Source: Drosophila miranda
Lineage: Eukaryota > Arthropoda > Insecta > Diptera > Drosophilidae
Reading direction: 5' to 3'
Length of the DNA: 64,000 nt
Assembly: GCF_003369915.1 (NCBI RefSeq)
Contig: NC_046675.1
Coordinates: 25,792,001 to 25,856,000, forward strand
Shown: piece after piece, positions 22,931-35,200 of the stretch
Layout of the letters: each line of letters begins with the position of its first letter
Position numbering within the stretch: the stretch's first letter is position 1
The notes under the pieces: model-generated
The model's input: the letters and a program-made list of their open reading frames with translations, nothing else
Database searches by the model: none
What the model was told of the DNA's origin: nothing
Program-made: the position numbers and the translations under genes

Positions 22931-25080
22931 TCAGACCCAAACGCCGTGCGGATTTTTACTAGTCGGTACTGCCGTTTCCAGCTGCCTCGGGGAGCCAATG
23001 ATTCGACGACTGCTGCCCTGCTTGTTGGCTTGTCCCTCGAGCAGATGTTTGATCTCCTCTGTGGTGGTCAAAGTCGTCAGACTCTGCAGATTCACCTCCT
23101 TCATCTCGTTGACCAACTGCTCCACCTGCCGCTTTTTCTCGGCAATGGCATGCTCGATCATCAGCAGCTCCTTCTTCAGGTTATCCGCCGTCTTGTTCGA
23201 GGTGTCTGTGTTGTGCAATGCCTGATCAATTTCGCTCTGTATCCGTTCCATTTCCATCAGGAAATCACGCTCCACCGTTTGCCTAGCCGCCACAAATGCA
23301 AATGTTAGATGACAAATACTCTTAAAGGACCCATCCATGTACTCACCGATTGTTCTGCTGCTGCTGTTGCTGCTCCAGCTCTATGTCATCCATCAGCAGG
23401 CGCATTTTGTTCTTACACTGCAGCAGCTCTGTCTCACAGTTGGCCAATTTGGAGCGCAGCAAGGCGATTTCCGACTTGAGGGTCTTCTCCTGCTGCTTGA
23501 CCAATTCATTTTCCTCCTCCACATATTGTAATGTCTGCAGCTGTTCGCTGCCCTGACGAAAGGTCTGATCGGCCTTGGATATTTCCCTCGAGATGGCCTC
23601 CAGCTCATGGGCATGATCACGCTCTTTGCTCTCCAAATAAACGATTTCCGTATCAAACTGTTGATAGAGAAAAGACATTTTAGTTGAAATTTAGATGTAC
23701 ATATATAATATGTGTGGTTGTACCTTTTGTAATTCCATTTGCTGTGCTGTGATTTTCTCTCTCTGAAATTTTATCAACTGCAAAAGATCGTTATATTGCG
23801 TGGCTTGGAACATCATTGTTTCGCCCTCCTCCATGGATACACTGCCACTGTTATTGTTGTTGTTATTGTGTTGATCGTAGTCGCTGTGAAAGGGATTCGT
23901 TGAGGAGGAGGCGTTGGATATGGTATCGGCATTGCTGCGTTGGTTCTGGCACATGGGACTGTTCCTGGGTGGCGGTGGATCACGATACGGTGGCGGCACC
24001 AGAGCTCCATTTGCCGATATCGTTGGTATTTGAGTAGTTTGTTTATAAAGCTCGGGTGAGTTGTTATTGTTAATATTGTTATTGTTGTTATTATTGTAGT
24101 ACATTTCATTGGGGCTGGCGCGCCGCAGTTCGTTGCTCGATTTGCTTAGCTGGCTATAAATATGCTGATTGCTGCTGTTGTTGTTGTACAAATCATTATA
24201 GCCATTATTGGCTACGGCAGCCCGATTGGAGACAGTGCTGCTGCTCATTTCCAGGGGATTCGACAAGGATTTCTCATGCTTGGGCACTATGGGTGCAATG
24301 TTATCCAGCAGAGGCGGCGCCACTTGCTCCTTGGCTGCTTGCGGTGGCGATGGCGAAGGCGTTGCTACCGGTGTGATAATGTGATTCACGGGATTCGGTG
24401 GCTGCTGCTGGGGTATGCCCTTGACTATCCCAATGTTATCAAACTGCTTGGCATCGTAGCCCCTGTAGGAAAAAGAGTAAATTATTGTTATTTCATTAAG
24501 AGTATCATAAAAAAAGAAACACACCCAAAGCTCTTTTTCAATTCCTTTGTCCGGTAGCTGAGTTCCACATTCGATTTTTGTTTTAGCAAGGTCGGTGCTG
24601 CCTTCCCGCTGCTGTTGCTATTGCTATTGTTTGGACCCAGCGGTTTTTTCGTTGTCATCACAGCATAATTGTTATTGTTGCTGTTGCTCTGCTGCTGCGT
24701 ATTCGTTGGCTGCTGCTGAGCTTTATTCTCCGAACGCTGCAGTATAAATTGCACATCATTTGCATACTCGCCCCATTTGAGTAGCAGCTTCATGGGATTC
24801 TCATTGGGAGCCAGGTGTCTTTCATTATTGCGCCATCGTTCGATCAGCGTGAAGCGCCCCACCTTGCCCGTGGCATGGGCCAAGGCAAACACCACATCCT
24901 ATGCCACACACAAACACAGAAGATATGGATACATTATTAACAACAAAATACCAATAAGTGGTGGCCAACAAAATAGCTTGCAATTAGCCAGCCAGCAGCA
25001 CTACATACCTGACACGTAGTATTCACCGTCACGCCACACACAATCCGCTGGATGCCCTCAACCCAGACTTTCAGCTCCAT
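22931..25080 (-). CDS. RASSF8: RASSF8 homologue (Ras-association domain, coiled-coil)
   Basis: Exons 25080-25009, 24898-24525, 24462-23724, 23657-23347 and 23282-22931 join in phase to 615 aa. Residues 1 to about 80 form the Ras-association ubiquitin-like fold ([19 protein letters not shown], then [19 protein letters not shown] and [17 protein letters not shown]). This N-terminal placement is diagnostic of the RASSF7-10 group. The middle is low-complexity (Asn, Gln, Pro-rich, [12 protein letters not shown]). The C-terminal 250 residues form a long coiled coil (MELQK, then [20 protein letters not shown] and [16 protein letters not shown]). The protein ends HGVWV, a possible PDZ-binding C-terminus. 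By family knowledge, Drosophila RASSF8 works with ASPP and Csk at adherens junctions to restrain Src and growth. Long CAG/AAC runs make some length variation likely. Confidence 0.92.
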
Positions 25081-28000
25081 TCTGGCAACTGATTGTGTTG
25101 TCTTTTTCGCCGGAACGATTATTTCTGTTCGCCGTTTCTTGATTGCCGTTGCCGTCGCTACCAGAAAATTGCTTTCCAGAGAGTGCCGCCGCTCAAACTG
25201 GCAGACAGACAGACTGACGGGGGCTGCTGCTGGCTAGGAGGTGGAATGCTTGCCTGCTAATGATTCCGGGGAGCCGTTGATGCCTGACTGACGTTCGACG
25301 TTCTGCTGTCGCGTACCCAGCCAAGCGTGTGTGGTGCACCCAAATAGGGGGTGGAGCTGCCTTTCCACTTTTCCCTGTGCTCGTTGCACGTTCTCTCTCT
25401 CTCTCCCTCTGGTTTGTTCCCTTTCTTTTGCTTTATGGCGACTTTTCCGATCGCTGCTACTGTCTCTGATTTACTTGCACTTATTTACAACACCAACAAC
25501 TGGTTTGTTTTCTGTGTATGCATATGTGTGCAATGTGCATGCGTGTATGTGCGCTGGAAAAATTCTGATTCACTTTTTTAGAAATCTGTTTTTTGGTAGT
25601 ATTATCTCTTCCGTCAATGCATCTCCGCTTTTATTCACTTGCACGCGTGCCCTAGTCGCAATTGTTAGGTAAATTTCGTTTTTTTATGCATTTTTGTAAC
25701 GAAAAAAAAAAGTAAAAACAAACTCACGCATTGTTGTTGGCATGCAATTTGGAAACCGATTTCAGCAACTCTTAATAATATTTGTCATTTTGAGTCTGCA
25801 GGCCGTACTTTCAAGTCCGCCCTCCGTTAATTTGTAACATTAAAAGTAAGTGAAATTTATTTCTTTTTTTCGTCGACGACGCGCTGTTCTTTCCATTTCT
25901 AAAATCTTTACATTTTGCTCAATGTATTACACGGTAACTACACATTTGCTACGTATAAACAAATTTTCTGAAAAAAAGAGGGTATGGACAACAGGCTAAA
26001 AGGCCCAGATATGAATTGCATGCAAGCTAAAATCCACACCTTTTGCCTAATATACCTTGAAAACCAACATTTTGTCTTCAAGGCATATTGTCCTCACATG
26101 GCGAGGTGAGGTGAGCCCGCTCTCCCGAATCATTTTATCGTAGAATGTATGAGCAGGAGAAAGCAGCAGTGTGATCGTCTGACACTCAGAAATATACCGT
26201 CTTATATACGGATAAATACAAGCTTTACCCGCCTAACCCCCCCTTTACTTCATTTTCATTCGTTTTCATTCACCGAAAAAGCCTTCCTTTTCGTCGCCAG
26301 TTAATTACTGTGATATAGGTGTCAAGTTTATGTTAATGCATCAATAAGTCATCTATTTTTTTCCTTTTGAAATTAAGGTTCATTTCGTTGTATAAAAAGC
26401 CGTTTACTTTTTATTTCGTCAACAAAAATGTTTTCGTTTTGAAAGCGAATAAATCTTGCGGAATGTGAAAACGGGAGCCCCAATTTATGTGTATTCAAAA
26501 GTAAATCGGAAGACTTTTGTGAATGTGAAAAGCAGAGCCTGGCTGAATATACCGTAAATGGTCAACCTGATACTCTTTTACTCGATATATACCAGGACGG
26601 ATCACCTCAGCTATCGATATAGAAACTTATCGGAGCTTGTTTGTTTTGAAAGCACACACACAAACACGCAAACAGATCATCAGGGTGTCTAATTTAGTAT
26701 ATAATAATAAATAATAATATTACGGTATGGCGATTTATAATGGAATCGAGTATGAATCGGTAGCAACAATGAGTCTCATTCCATACTTTTAAATTATGTG
26801 CTTTAATTTGTCTATTTGGATCGACTTATGGTGATGATTGGAACTGCATTTCCCAACCATTAAATAGATGAACCCACCGGGAAATGTATGAATGTTCATA
26901 TTCAGGAGGTGGACATTGGATGGTATACCATTCAGGCTGAGCCATTTTAAAAAGCTGGAGACGTTCGGACAGTCGCTAAGGGTGAATATGCCGCAGGTAT
27001 TCGGGAATATTAACACGAGCTATCCGGACATTCTGTCGCGGCCGTTTCCTTTTATTATACTATTCATCAGGGTACTTGCCAATTTGGTCAGTTTAACAGA
27101 GTTAAGTTAGTTTTAATATGTATTTGATATACACCACATATAATATATCCATTAAAACTTAGTTTTTTAAAAAATTCACCGGCAAATTACTGGTTATAAC
27201 CAACTGGTTATAACGGGAACGACGCTTTTTTTCGCTTTTGGCCAATGAAAATCGTCAAAAATGTTCTGCAAAACATAAAACATCAACAAGCACTTCGTCA
27301 GTATTTTTAAAATGATACGGTTTATTTTGGTATATTTCTGAGGGTCAGACCGTATATTTCACCGTATTTTCTGATTGTCTTGCCATCATGTTTAGCTCAC
27401 ACACCTTGCCAATTTTATACCTTTCATAGTATTTTCTAGTATTTTCCAATATATTTTAAGACTCGATGAGTCCAACCGCTTAGAGCCATGTCCCATGCTA
27501 CATCGAATACTAATTCGTGATCAGCATCGAATTCCTGATCGTTTACTATCAAAATCTCAATTTTTTCAAAAATGTCGAAAAAAAGGCATGTCAAAAAGTT
27601 GATAACGGAGGTTTTTCACTCTGGCGCTTCCATGGGGTTTATATGAAAAAAACACGGGCAAAATATTTTGTCAGGTGTCGCTTTTGGTATTTACATAAAC
27701 ATGTAGTTAATATGTAGCAAATGAGTAGTTAATGTGTAGTTACCATGTATGGAAATTAATTTAGTGGAAATTGTTGGTGACCGGTTTTTCTAAAACCATA
27801 TTTTATAAGAAATGCAATAAAGATGAAAACACAAATTGAACCAGTCTTGTAGAAAATAAATGTAATAATAAGATAAAATTATATGTTCAGACCTGAGGGT
27901 CCTAGCTAACTAGTAATATCCAACCGAACACAAAAGTCGAGGAATATGATAGAATTATGAATACAAATAATTTGTCAGTATATTTTTGGTATGTTTTTAA

Positions 28001-28631
28001 AATGTGACACAGCACACACAAGCACAGTGAACACAGTGCGGTGCCGACGAACGCTCAAAATCTGGCAGCACTGCAAAGGTCGCGATTGCGGAGTAGAGTA
28101 AATTAATTAGAAATTAAAAATCGTCGCCCGTGCTAGCAAGCAGTGCATTTAGAGGCTCCCAGCCAACAACACAGCCAAAAAATCTGGCCCAAACGGCAAC
28201 TGCAGCACCCCCGCGCGACCATAAACAGCAATCAGACACGCATTTCTATTGATTTTGGTTGCATTTGTGCATTAAATATTAAACAAAAGCGAGAGGAGGT
28301 GGGTGCGTGGCAGCCTGGCGAATTGTTGCTCCTGTTTTTCCCCCACTCAGTGCCAAGTGATCTCGTCACCATGGAGCCCAGCAGCGTCGACGCGTTCAGG
28401 TGGAAGTAGTAGTGAAGTAGTTGCAGCCGAGCAGCAGCTGTCTGTCTTTCTGCGGGAGGAGAAGAAACACACAAAAAGCTAACGAAATTTGTTGTTCCCA
28501 TCCCCTCATTGGTGGTGTTGTTGGGGTGCGGTGTGTGTGTGTGTGTGGTGACAGTGTGCCAGTGTATGTGCGTGTAAACAAATAAACAGTTCACTGGTGG
28601 AAAAGATAGTAGAGCGCAGCAAGCAGCAACA
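25081..28631. other. Divergent intergenic region between RASSF8 and Tnks
   Basis: This contains both 5' UTRs and promoters plus unassigned AT-rich DNA. CT-rich tracts lie at about 25390-25410. There is a DRE at 26612-26619 and recurring ATATACC(G/A) motifs at about 26191, 26547, 27326-27370 and 27975-28010. A palindrome TGGTTATAACCA lies at 27191-27202. Sequence from about 28020 to 28631 is GC-richer and probably Tnks 5' UTR. An open, locally GC-rich island at about 26890-27050 has no recognisable product in either strand. Confidence 0.55.
26612..26619. promoter_or_regulatory. DRE (DREF/BEAF-32 type) site
   Basis: An exact TATCGATA core in the RASSF8-Tnks intergenic region, followed by a related cttatcgg. 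DREs are established core-promoter elements of housekeeping genes in flies. Here no coding start is close, so an unannotated upstream exon or an insulator role are both possible. Confidence 0.5.
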
Positions 28632-29202
28632 ATGGCCAACAGTCGGAGTCGCGCCATACTAAATGTTAATCTCGATACGGTCATGGCCAACGATCCGTTG
28701 CGTGAGCTTTTCGAGGCCTGCAAGACGGGGGAAATAGCCAAAGTGAAGAAGCTGATAACGCCACAGACCGTAAACGCCCGGGACACGGCGGGACGCAAAT
28801 CCACGCCATTGCATTTTGCAGCGGGTAAGTCAAAGGATTTTCTAAAGACAGAGACTTATCCCCCCCTAACCCCCAAACAACATGAATCATATACGAATTA
28901 TGTGCCATGCTAAAAACAACATTCATTTGCACTCCTTGAGGGAAGGTTGAAGGACTCGCACTCACCACCCCCCAACCCCACACACATGCATTTGCTGCTG
29001 GTGTGTGGCCTTGAGCTACTTGCGCTTTGGGTGTGACGGACAGACGCACGGACGGGCGGGCGTCATTGTCGTCGTTCTCTCTCAGTCGTCGTCCGTCGGG
29101 TGTTCCAATGGCGTCGAGAGTTGACCTAGTTTTCCCCATTCTGTTCTTTCGGGCTGGTTTCCGGAACCGCGTATAGCCTCGACACTCTCTCTATCTCTTG
29201 GT

Positions 29203-29237
<35 letters not shown>

Positions 29238-32200
29238 TCTCTCTCTCTCTCTGGATGTGTTAGTGTGCGTGTTGCATTTTAACATTTTCTATTTACAAAA
29301 AAACAATGCATAACAGATAGCATTACAGGGTAACGAACATTTATATACCCTGGCACTAAAAATCTGAAATCGTGAAAAAAATGGTGCAATAAACCCTACA
29401 AAGCTTTCGTATAGCAGCTCTGTTCTTTAGTCGCTGATTTGGATACATTTGTGGTTTATAAAAATACACAATTTATAGGGGTTAACTAACCATTGAAACA
29501 ATAATATAGGTAAAAACCGTAAATAAGTACATATATGGACGTATCGGCTTACACAAAATAAAGTTCTTCCCCCGAGGGTTTTTTAATTTACGTTTTAGAC
29601 GTGTCTCGATGTGGAAATGTTCAGGTAAAAGTTATAGGCAAGTTGTTGGCATAGCAATTTAGTAAACTTAAGCATACTGTATTCAAATAATCTTAATAAT
29701 CTTAATCGCATCAGTTGTTTAGTGCTCTGCAGGGACTTGTTTATCGAAGTTTCGATGATTTTCTGGTAATTTTAATGAAAGTTTAACATAATTTCCACAT
29801 GGAAACGACTTTCTTTCGCGTAATTTCCTTCGAATTATTCTCAAGTTTATGCGTCATTATGGCTTGCAACTGAATGGCGTTTGTTAGACAGATTGTTTTT
29901 CATTCATTCGGTTAATCCCATCCCTTCCCATCCATCTGGAATCTCCTCAGAGATTCGTCCTTCTGTTGCACGTAACAAACAATGGTTAAAAATAGCCATA
30001 CCCTCTGCAAAGGTTTAAAAATATTGCATACATACGTATATACAGGCTGCACGCTGATGGTGGGGTGACAGTGACAGGGACAGGCTGTGGGGCTTTGGGG
30101 GGCTTTGGGGGTGGCACGAGGTAAGTTAGGGGCAGGACGACTTGTTGTGGCTGCTGTTCGCGCTGGCGCTCGCGCTGCATGCGCCATCCTGCTGACGTCT
30201 TTGTGGCCCAATATTTTTGCGTCTTTTGTTGTGACTTTGGCCTAGTTAGCGTTTTCATATAATACATTGCAGTCTTATTGTCTATCTGTCTGACTGTCTG
30301 TCCACGCAGCAGCAGCATCCAAAAGAAATGGAAATAGAAATCATCATTCGAAAGGGAGCCCCCCGTTTTTATTTTTACTTAACCCTTTCACTTGACAACG
30401 ATCGACGCCCCTTGCATATCAATTTGGCTTTTGGTGACTTCTTTTTTATACTTTTTACCTAACCATACATACTCGTACAATACATATACCACACATTTAT
30501 TTTTCGTTCGTCGCTCGCTTTATTATCTCGTGGTCTACTCATGATTCATTCGTCGGTGGGTCTTTCTTTCTAAACTGGTTTCCCTCTACTTATTATTACT
30601 TTTCCGTCTGCCTCTTTTTTCGCCCGTCTACCATTTGTCACGTTCTGTGCACAAAAAGTGAGATCTTCAAGTGGTCTCTGGCATGGTGTTGCTTTGCTCT
30701 TTTGTTGTGCATACTACTAAGTACTCCTAAGTTTTGTCTTGTGTTCACCTTTTCTTCAAATATTACTGGTAAAATGTTTGATCAAAATATCGTACATACC
30801 TGTTGCTCGAGTGGCGACCAAACATAATCACGTTCTTCCTACTTCCCTGGTAATCGTCGTGACAATTTATACAGCTTTTGTTTTTTTTTTTTACTTCAAT
30901 CAACGAAGCACTCCCGTTATTTTTTTTTTATCAGCGTTTTGGCAGTGCACCGCTATCTTTTATTTGCGCCTAGCTTTTGCTTGTGTGTGTGAAGAAGAAG
31001 GTGTGTGTGTGTATATAACTACATATATGACACATACTTAAAATTCTACTGATTAAAGCAGAGGTAGGCATGGCCTTGATTCCACCTGTGAGAAGCTTGT
31101 CCTACTGTCTCCCATTTATTTTTCGACAAGCGACGCCAGCCAGACGCACAGGCGAATAGTGGAAAAGAGGTGGCCCGAGGATGCAAAAACAAAATACGAG
31201 TTGGGCGTGGTCGCAGACGGTGATCGTTTTCGGGACCGAGAATCCAATAACAATATAAACCAAGTGAATGGCGACAGAGCGCACTAGAAGCTAAACCCCG
31301 AGCAGGCGAAAACTAAAATCATGTCGTGCGCGTGACGGATTGCTTCCATGTTCAGCTCCTACAAAATAATACCCCTGTTCCACGAGTAGGAGTGGTGATT
31401 CCACACTCTTCCAATGATGCGAAGGGTGTAGACTCGGTGTACAAATTTCCACATAAGCGAACGGAAACTTTGGATGCAAAATCCTAGGGAAACAAATAGT
31501 TTGCGCATTTTCCACTGCTTGCAAGAGCAAGGACTACTCTTCAGTGAGTCTGTTTGATAATTCTGTGTTTTCTTGGTACCTCTTATCAAGTAGAAGGTTC
31601 TGTCTTTGCTTGGATACGCTCTCACGCCCTAAAGCTTCAATGGGTTAATGGGTTAGCAATGCAGAAATCTAAAGATATTTGTGCTATGTTTCTAATCTTC
31701 TCCCAAGCTAATGGGTCATGTATCCTTAGTCCATAGTCCATAGTCTTTTGCCGTAGCCCTCTATATAAAAATATACAAATTCTACCTCATAAATTTGTAT
31801 GATATTAAGGGAGGAGTATGTCCCATAAGTTCAGGTATCATGTGTCATAACATATAACAGTTGTTGTTTACACATCTGTTTTGTTTAATGCAAAGAATAT
31901 ATGGAATTCCTCTATCTGTATAACCATTTAAACAGAGCATTGTACTCCAGAAACATAATTCTGTTTTGGAAATTTCAATTTCATTCTATCCCAAGGGTAT
32001 TCTCTCGGTAACCTTAATGCCGTCAAAGTAAGTAAAGTAAACATGAAAATTTCCGTTTTTGCGGAATGATAATAAAGTCGATAAACCAGCTGAGACCGAC
32101 CTTCCTCGCATCGTATCTTGGTTCGTCGTTATAAAGTATTTTATTGTTAGCCCCTTAAAAAATTAAAACAAATTAACCTTCGGGTTTGAGCACTTGCAAA

Positions 32201-35200
32201 TGATACTCGTCGTAGAGCTGTCCGTATCTAGAGCTGTGGTACGCCTCAAGGATCTCTCATGCTTTTTAATGCACAAAGCAAGAGCCATTCAACAGTGCAA
32301 CAGTTGAAGTTTTCCATTCTATTAATTTTTAATGCAAAACTTTCGTAACTAAAAAAAGTGAACGGCAGAAATGTTTCGCAAACTATCGTACTCTTTTTTT
32401 CGGTGGGTGGGTGGCTCTGGCTTTGAGGAGTGGGGAAGGCTTTTGTTTGGGCAGAGATTTGTAATTGGTTTCGGTTCTCTGTTTGCTGTTTGCTGTTCAT
32501 TAAAACTTTTGCCAAAGAGCGTTATACATATCTGTATGACGGAATGGCGGAACTAAAATTTAATATGACTCAGAGATCAAAGATAAACCGCATAGCCCCA
32601 ACCAACCACACACGCAAGATAATGGAATATATATGTTGATATGTTCGTAGGATAGAAGATGTCAATGGAAGATACACATTATGTACATACGGGTATCAAC
32701 GAATTACCATCCGGCCATCCGGTAATATCTCGCTCACTCCGCCAGGGGGCGCACATTGCAATGAATGGAAAAGTGTTGGAGAGAGCTAGGGTCAGACCAC
32801 GGAAATGCCCAATATTATTTGTATTGAGTGTACAATTTCCAAATTAACCTTCAAGTGTCAATTAATTCATAAATTTTTCTCTGCCTTTAATTTGACTACA
32901 ACATTTCATAGACCGGACAGACAAGGCCAAAAGAACGCGGGGATCCAAGCTAAACCCCTTCTCTACCCTCACTTTTAGGGCTTGCCCGACCCCCAAACAA
33001 AGAAAGAAAAGAGCGAAAAAGACACTCATTTAATTATTATTTCATTTCCTGTTCCCCTGTCTTCCGCCTTAGGCTATGGACGCCGCGAGGTCGTTGAGTT
33101 TCTGCTGAACAGCGGCGCCTCCATCCAGGCCTGTGACGAGGGCGGCCTGCATCCGCTGCACAATTGCTGCTCCTTTGGCCACGCGGAGGTGGTGCGTCTG
33201 CTGCTGAAGGCGGGCGCCAGTCCGAACACCACCGACAACTGGAACTACACGCCGCTGCATGAGGCGGCCAGCAAGGGGAAGGTGGACGTGTGCCTGGCCC
33301 TGCTGCAGCACGGAGCGAATCACACGATACGCAATTCGGAGCAGAAGACACCCCTGGAGCTGGCGGACGATGCCACGCGGCCGGTCCTAACCGGAGAGTA
33401 TCGCAAGGACGAGCTCCTAGAGGCTGCCCGATCGGGTGCCGAGGACCGATTGCTGGCGCTGCTCACGCCGCTGAATGTCAACTGTCATGCCAGCGATGGA
33501 CGCCGCTCGACGCCCCTGCATCTGGCGGCGGGCTACAATCGCATTGGAATTGTGGAAATCCTTCTGGCCAACGGCGCAGATGTGCATGCGAAGGACAAGG
33601 GTGGACTGGTGCCGCTGCACAATGCCTGCTCCTACGGACATTTCGATGTGACCAAGCTGCTCATCCAGGCGGGGGCCAATGTGAATGCCAATGATCTGTG
33701 GGCCTTCACGCCGCTGCATGAGGCAGCCTCCAAGAGCCGTGTGGAGGTGTGCAGCCTCCTGCTGAGCCGCGGCGCTGATCCCACGCTACTCAACTGCCAC
33801 AGCAAGTCGGCCATGGATGCGGCACCAACGCGAGAGCTGCGTGAAAGGATTGCCTGTGAGTATTACTCGGTTAAAAGATATCCCCTAATTCTAATCCTGA
33901 TCGTCCTTTCAGTTGAATACAAGGGCCACTGTCTGTTGGATGCCTGCCGCAAATGCGATGTGTCGCGTGCCAAAAAGCTCGTTTGCGCCGAAATCGTCAA
34001 CTTTGTGCATCCGTATACGGGTGATACGCCGCTCCATCTGGCCGTGGTCTGCCTGGATGGAAAGCGAAAGCAGCTAATGGAGCTGCTGGCGCGCAAGGGA
34101 GCCCTGCTCAACGAGAAGAACAAGGCATTCCTCACGCCACTGCATATGGCCTCGGAGCTGCTGCACTACGATGCCATGGAAACGCTGCTCAAGCAGGGGG
34201 CCAAGGTGAACGCACTGGACAGTCTCGGTCAGACGCCGCTGCATCGTTGCGCCCGGGACGAGCAGGCTGTCCGACTGCTCTTGTCCTATGCGGTGGACAC
34301 GAACATTGTTTCGCTGGAGGGACTAACTGCCGCCCAGCTGGCCTCGGACAGCGTGCTGAAGCTGCTCCAGAATCCACCGGACAGCGAGACGCATCTGCTG
34401 GATGCTGCCAAGGCCGGGGATCTGGATACTGTGCGCCGGATTGTACTGAATAATCCGCACACCGTCAATTGCCGTGATCTAGACGGCAGGCATTCGACTC
34501 CTCTGCACTTTGCTGCAGGCTTCAACCGCGTGCCTGTCGTACAGTTTCTGCTGGAACACGGGGCCGAGGTGTATGCCGCGGATAAGGGCGGGCTGGTGCC
34601 CCTCCACAATGCCTGCTCCTATGGCCATTACGAAGTCACCGAGCTGCTGGTCAAGCACGGGGCGAATGTGAATGTCTCCGATCTGTGGAAGTTTACGCCG
34701 CTCCACGAGGCCGCCGCCAAAGGGAAGTACGACATTTGCAAGCTGCTGCTAAAGCACGGCGCAGATCCCATGAAAAAGAACCGTGACGGCGCCACCCCCG
34801 CGGATCTTGTGAAGGAATCCGATCACGACGTGGCCGAACTGCTGCGCGGCCCATCCGCTCTGCTGGATGCCGCCAAAAAGGGAAATCTGGCACGTGTCCA
34901 GCGACTGGTCACAGCCGAGACGATCAACTGTCGCGATGCCCAGGGCAGGAACTCGACGCCACTGCATCTCGCCGCTGGCTACAATAATTTCGAGTGCGCC
35001 GAGTATCTGCTGGAGAATGGGGCCGATGTGAATGCCCAGGACAAGGGGGGACTGATACCCCTGCACAATGCCAGCTCCTACGGACATCTGGACATTGCTG
35101 CCTTGCTGATCAAGCACAAGACAGTGGTGAATGCCACCGACAAGTGGGGCTTTACGCCGTTGCACGAGGCCGCCCAGAAGGGACGAACGCAGCTGTGCTC

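Noticed and set aside
26892..27110. Short ORFs on both strands of a GC-richer island
   Set aside because: Both strands are open over the same bases and neither product matches a family, so they cannot be told from chance.
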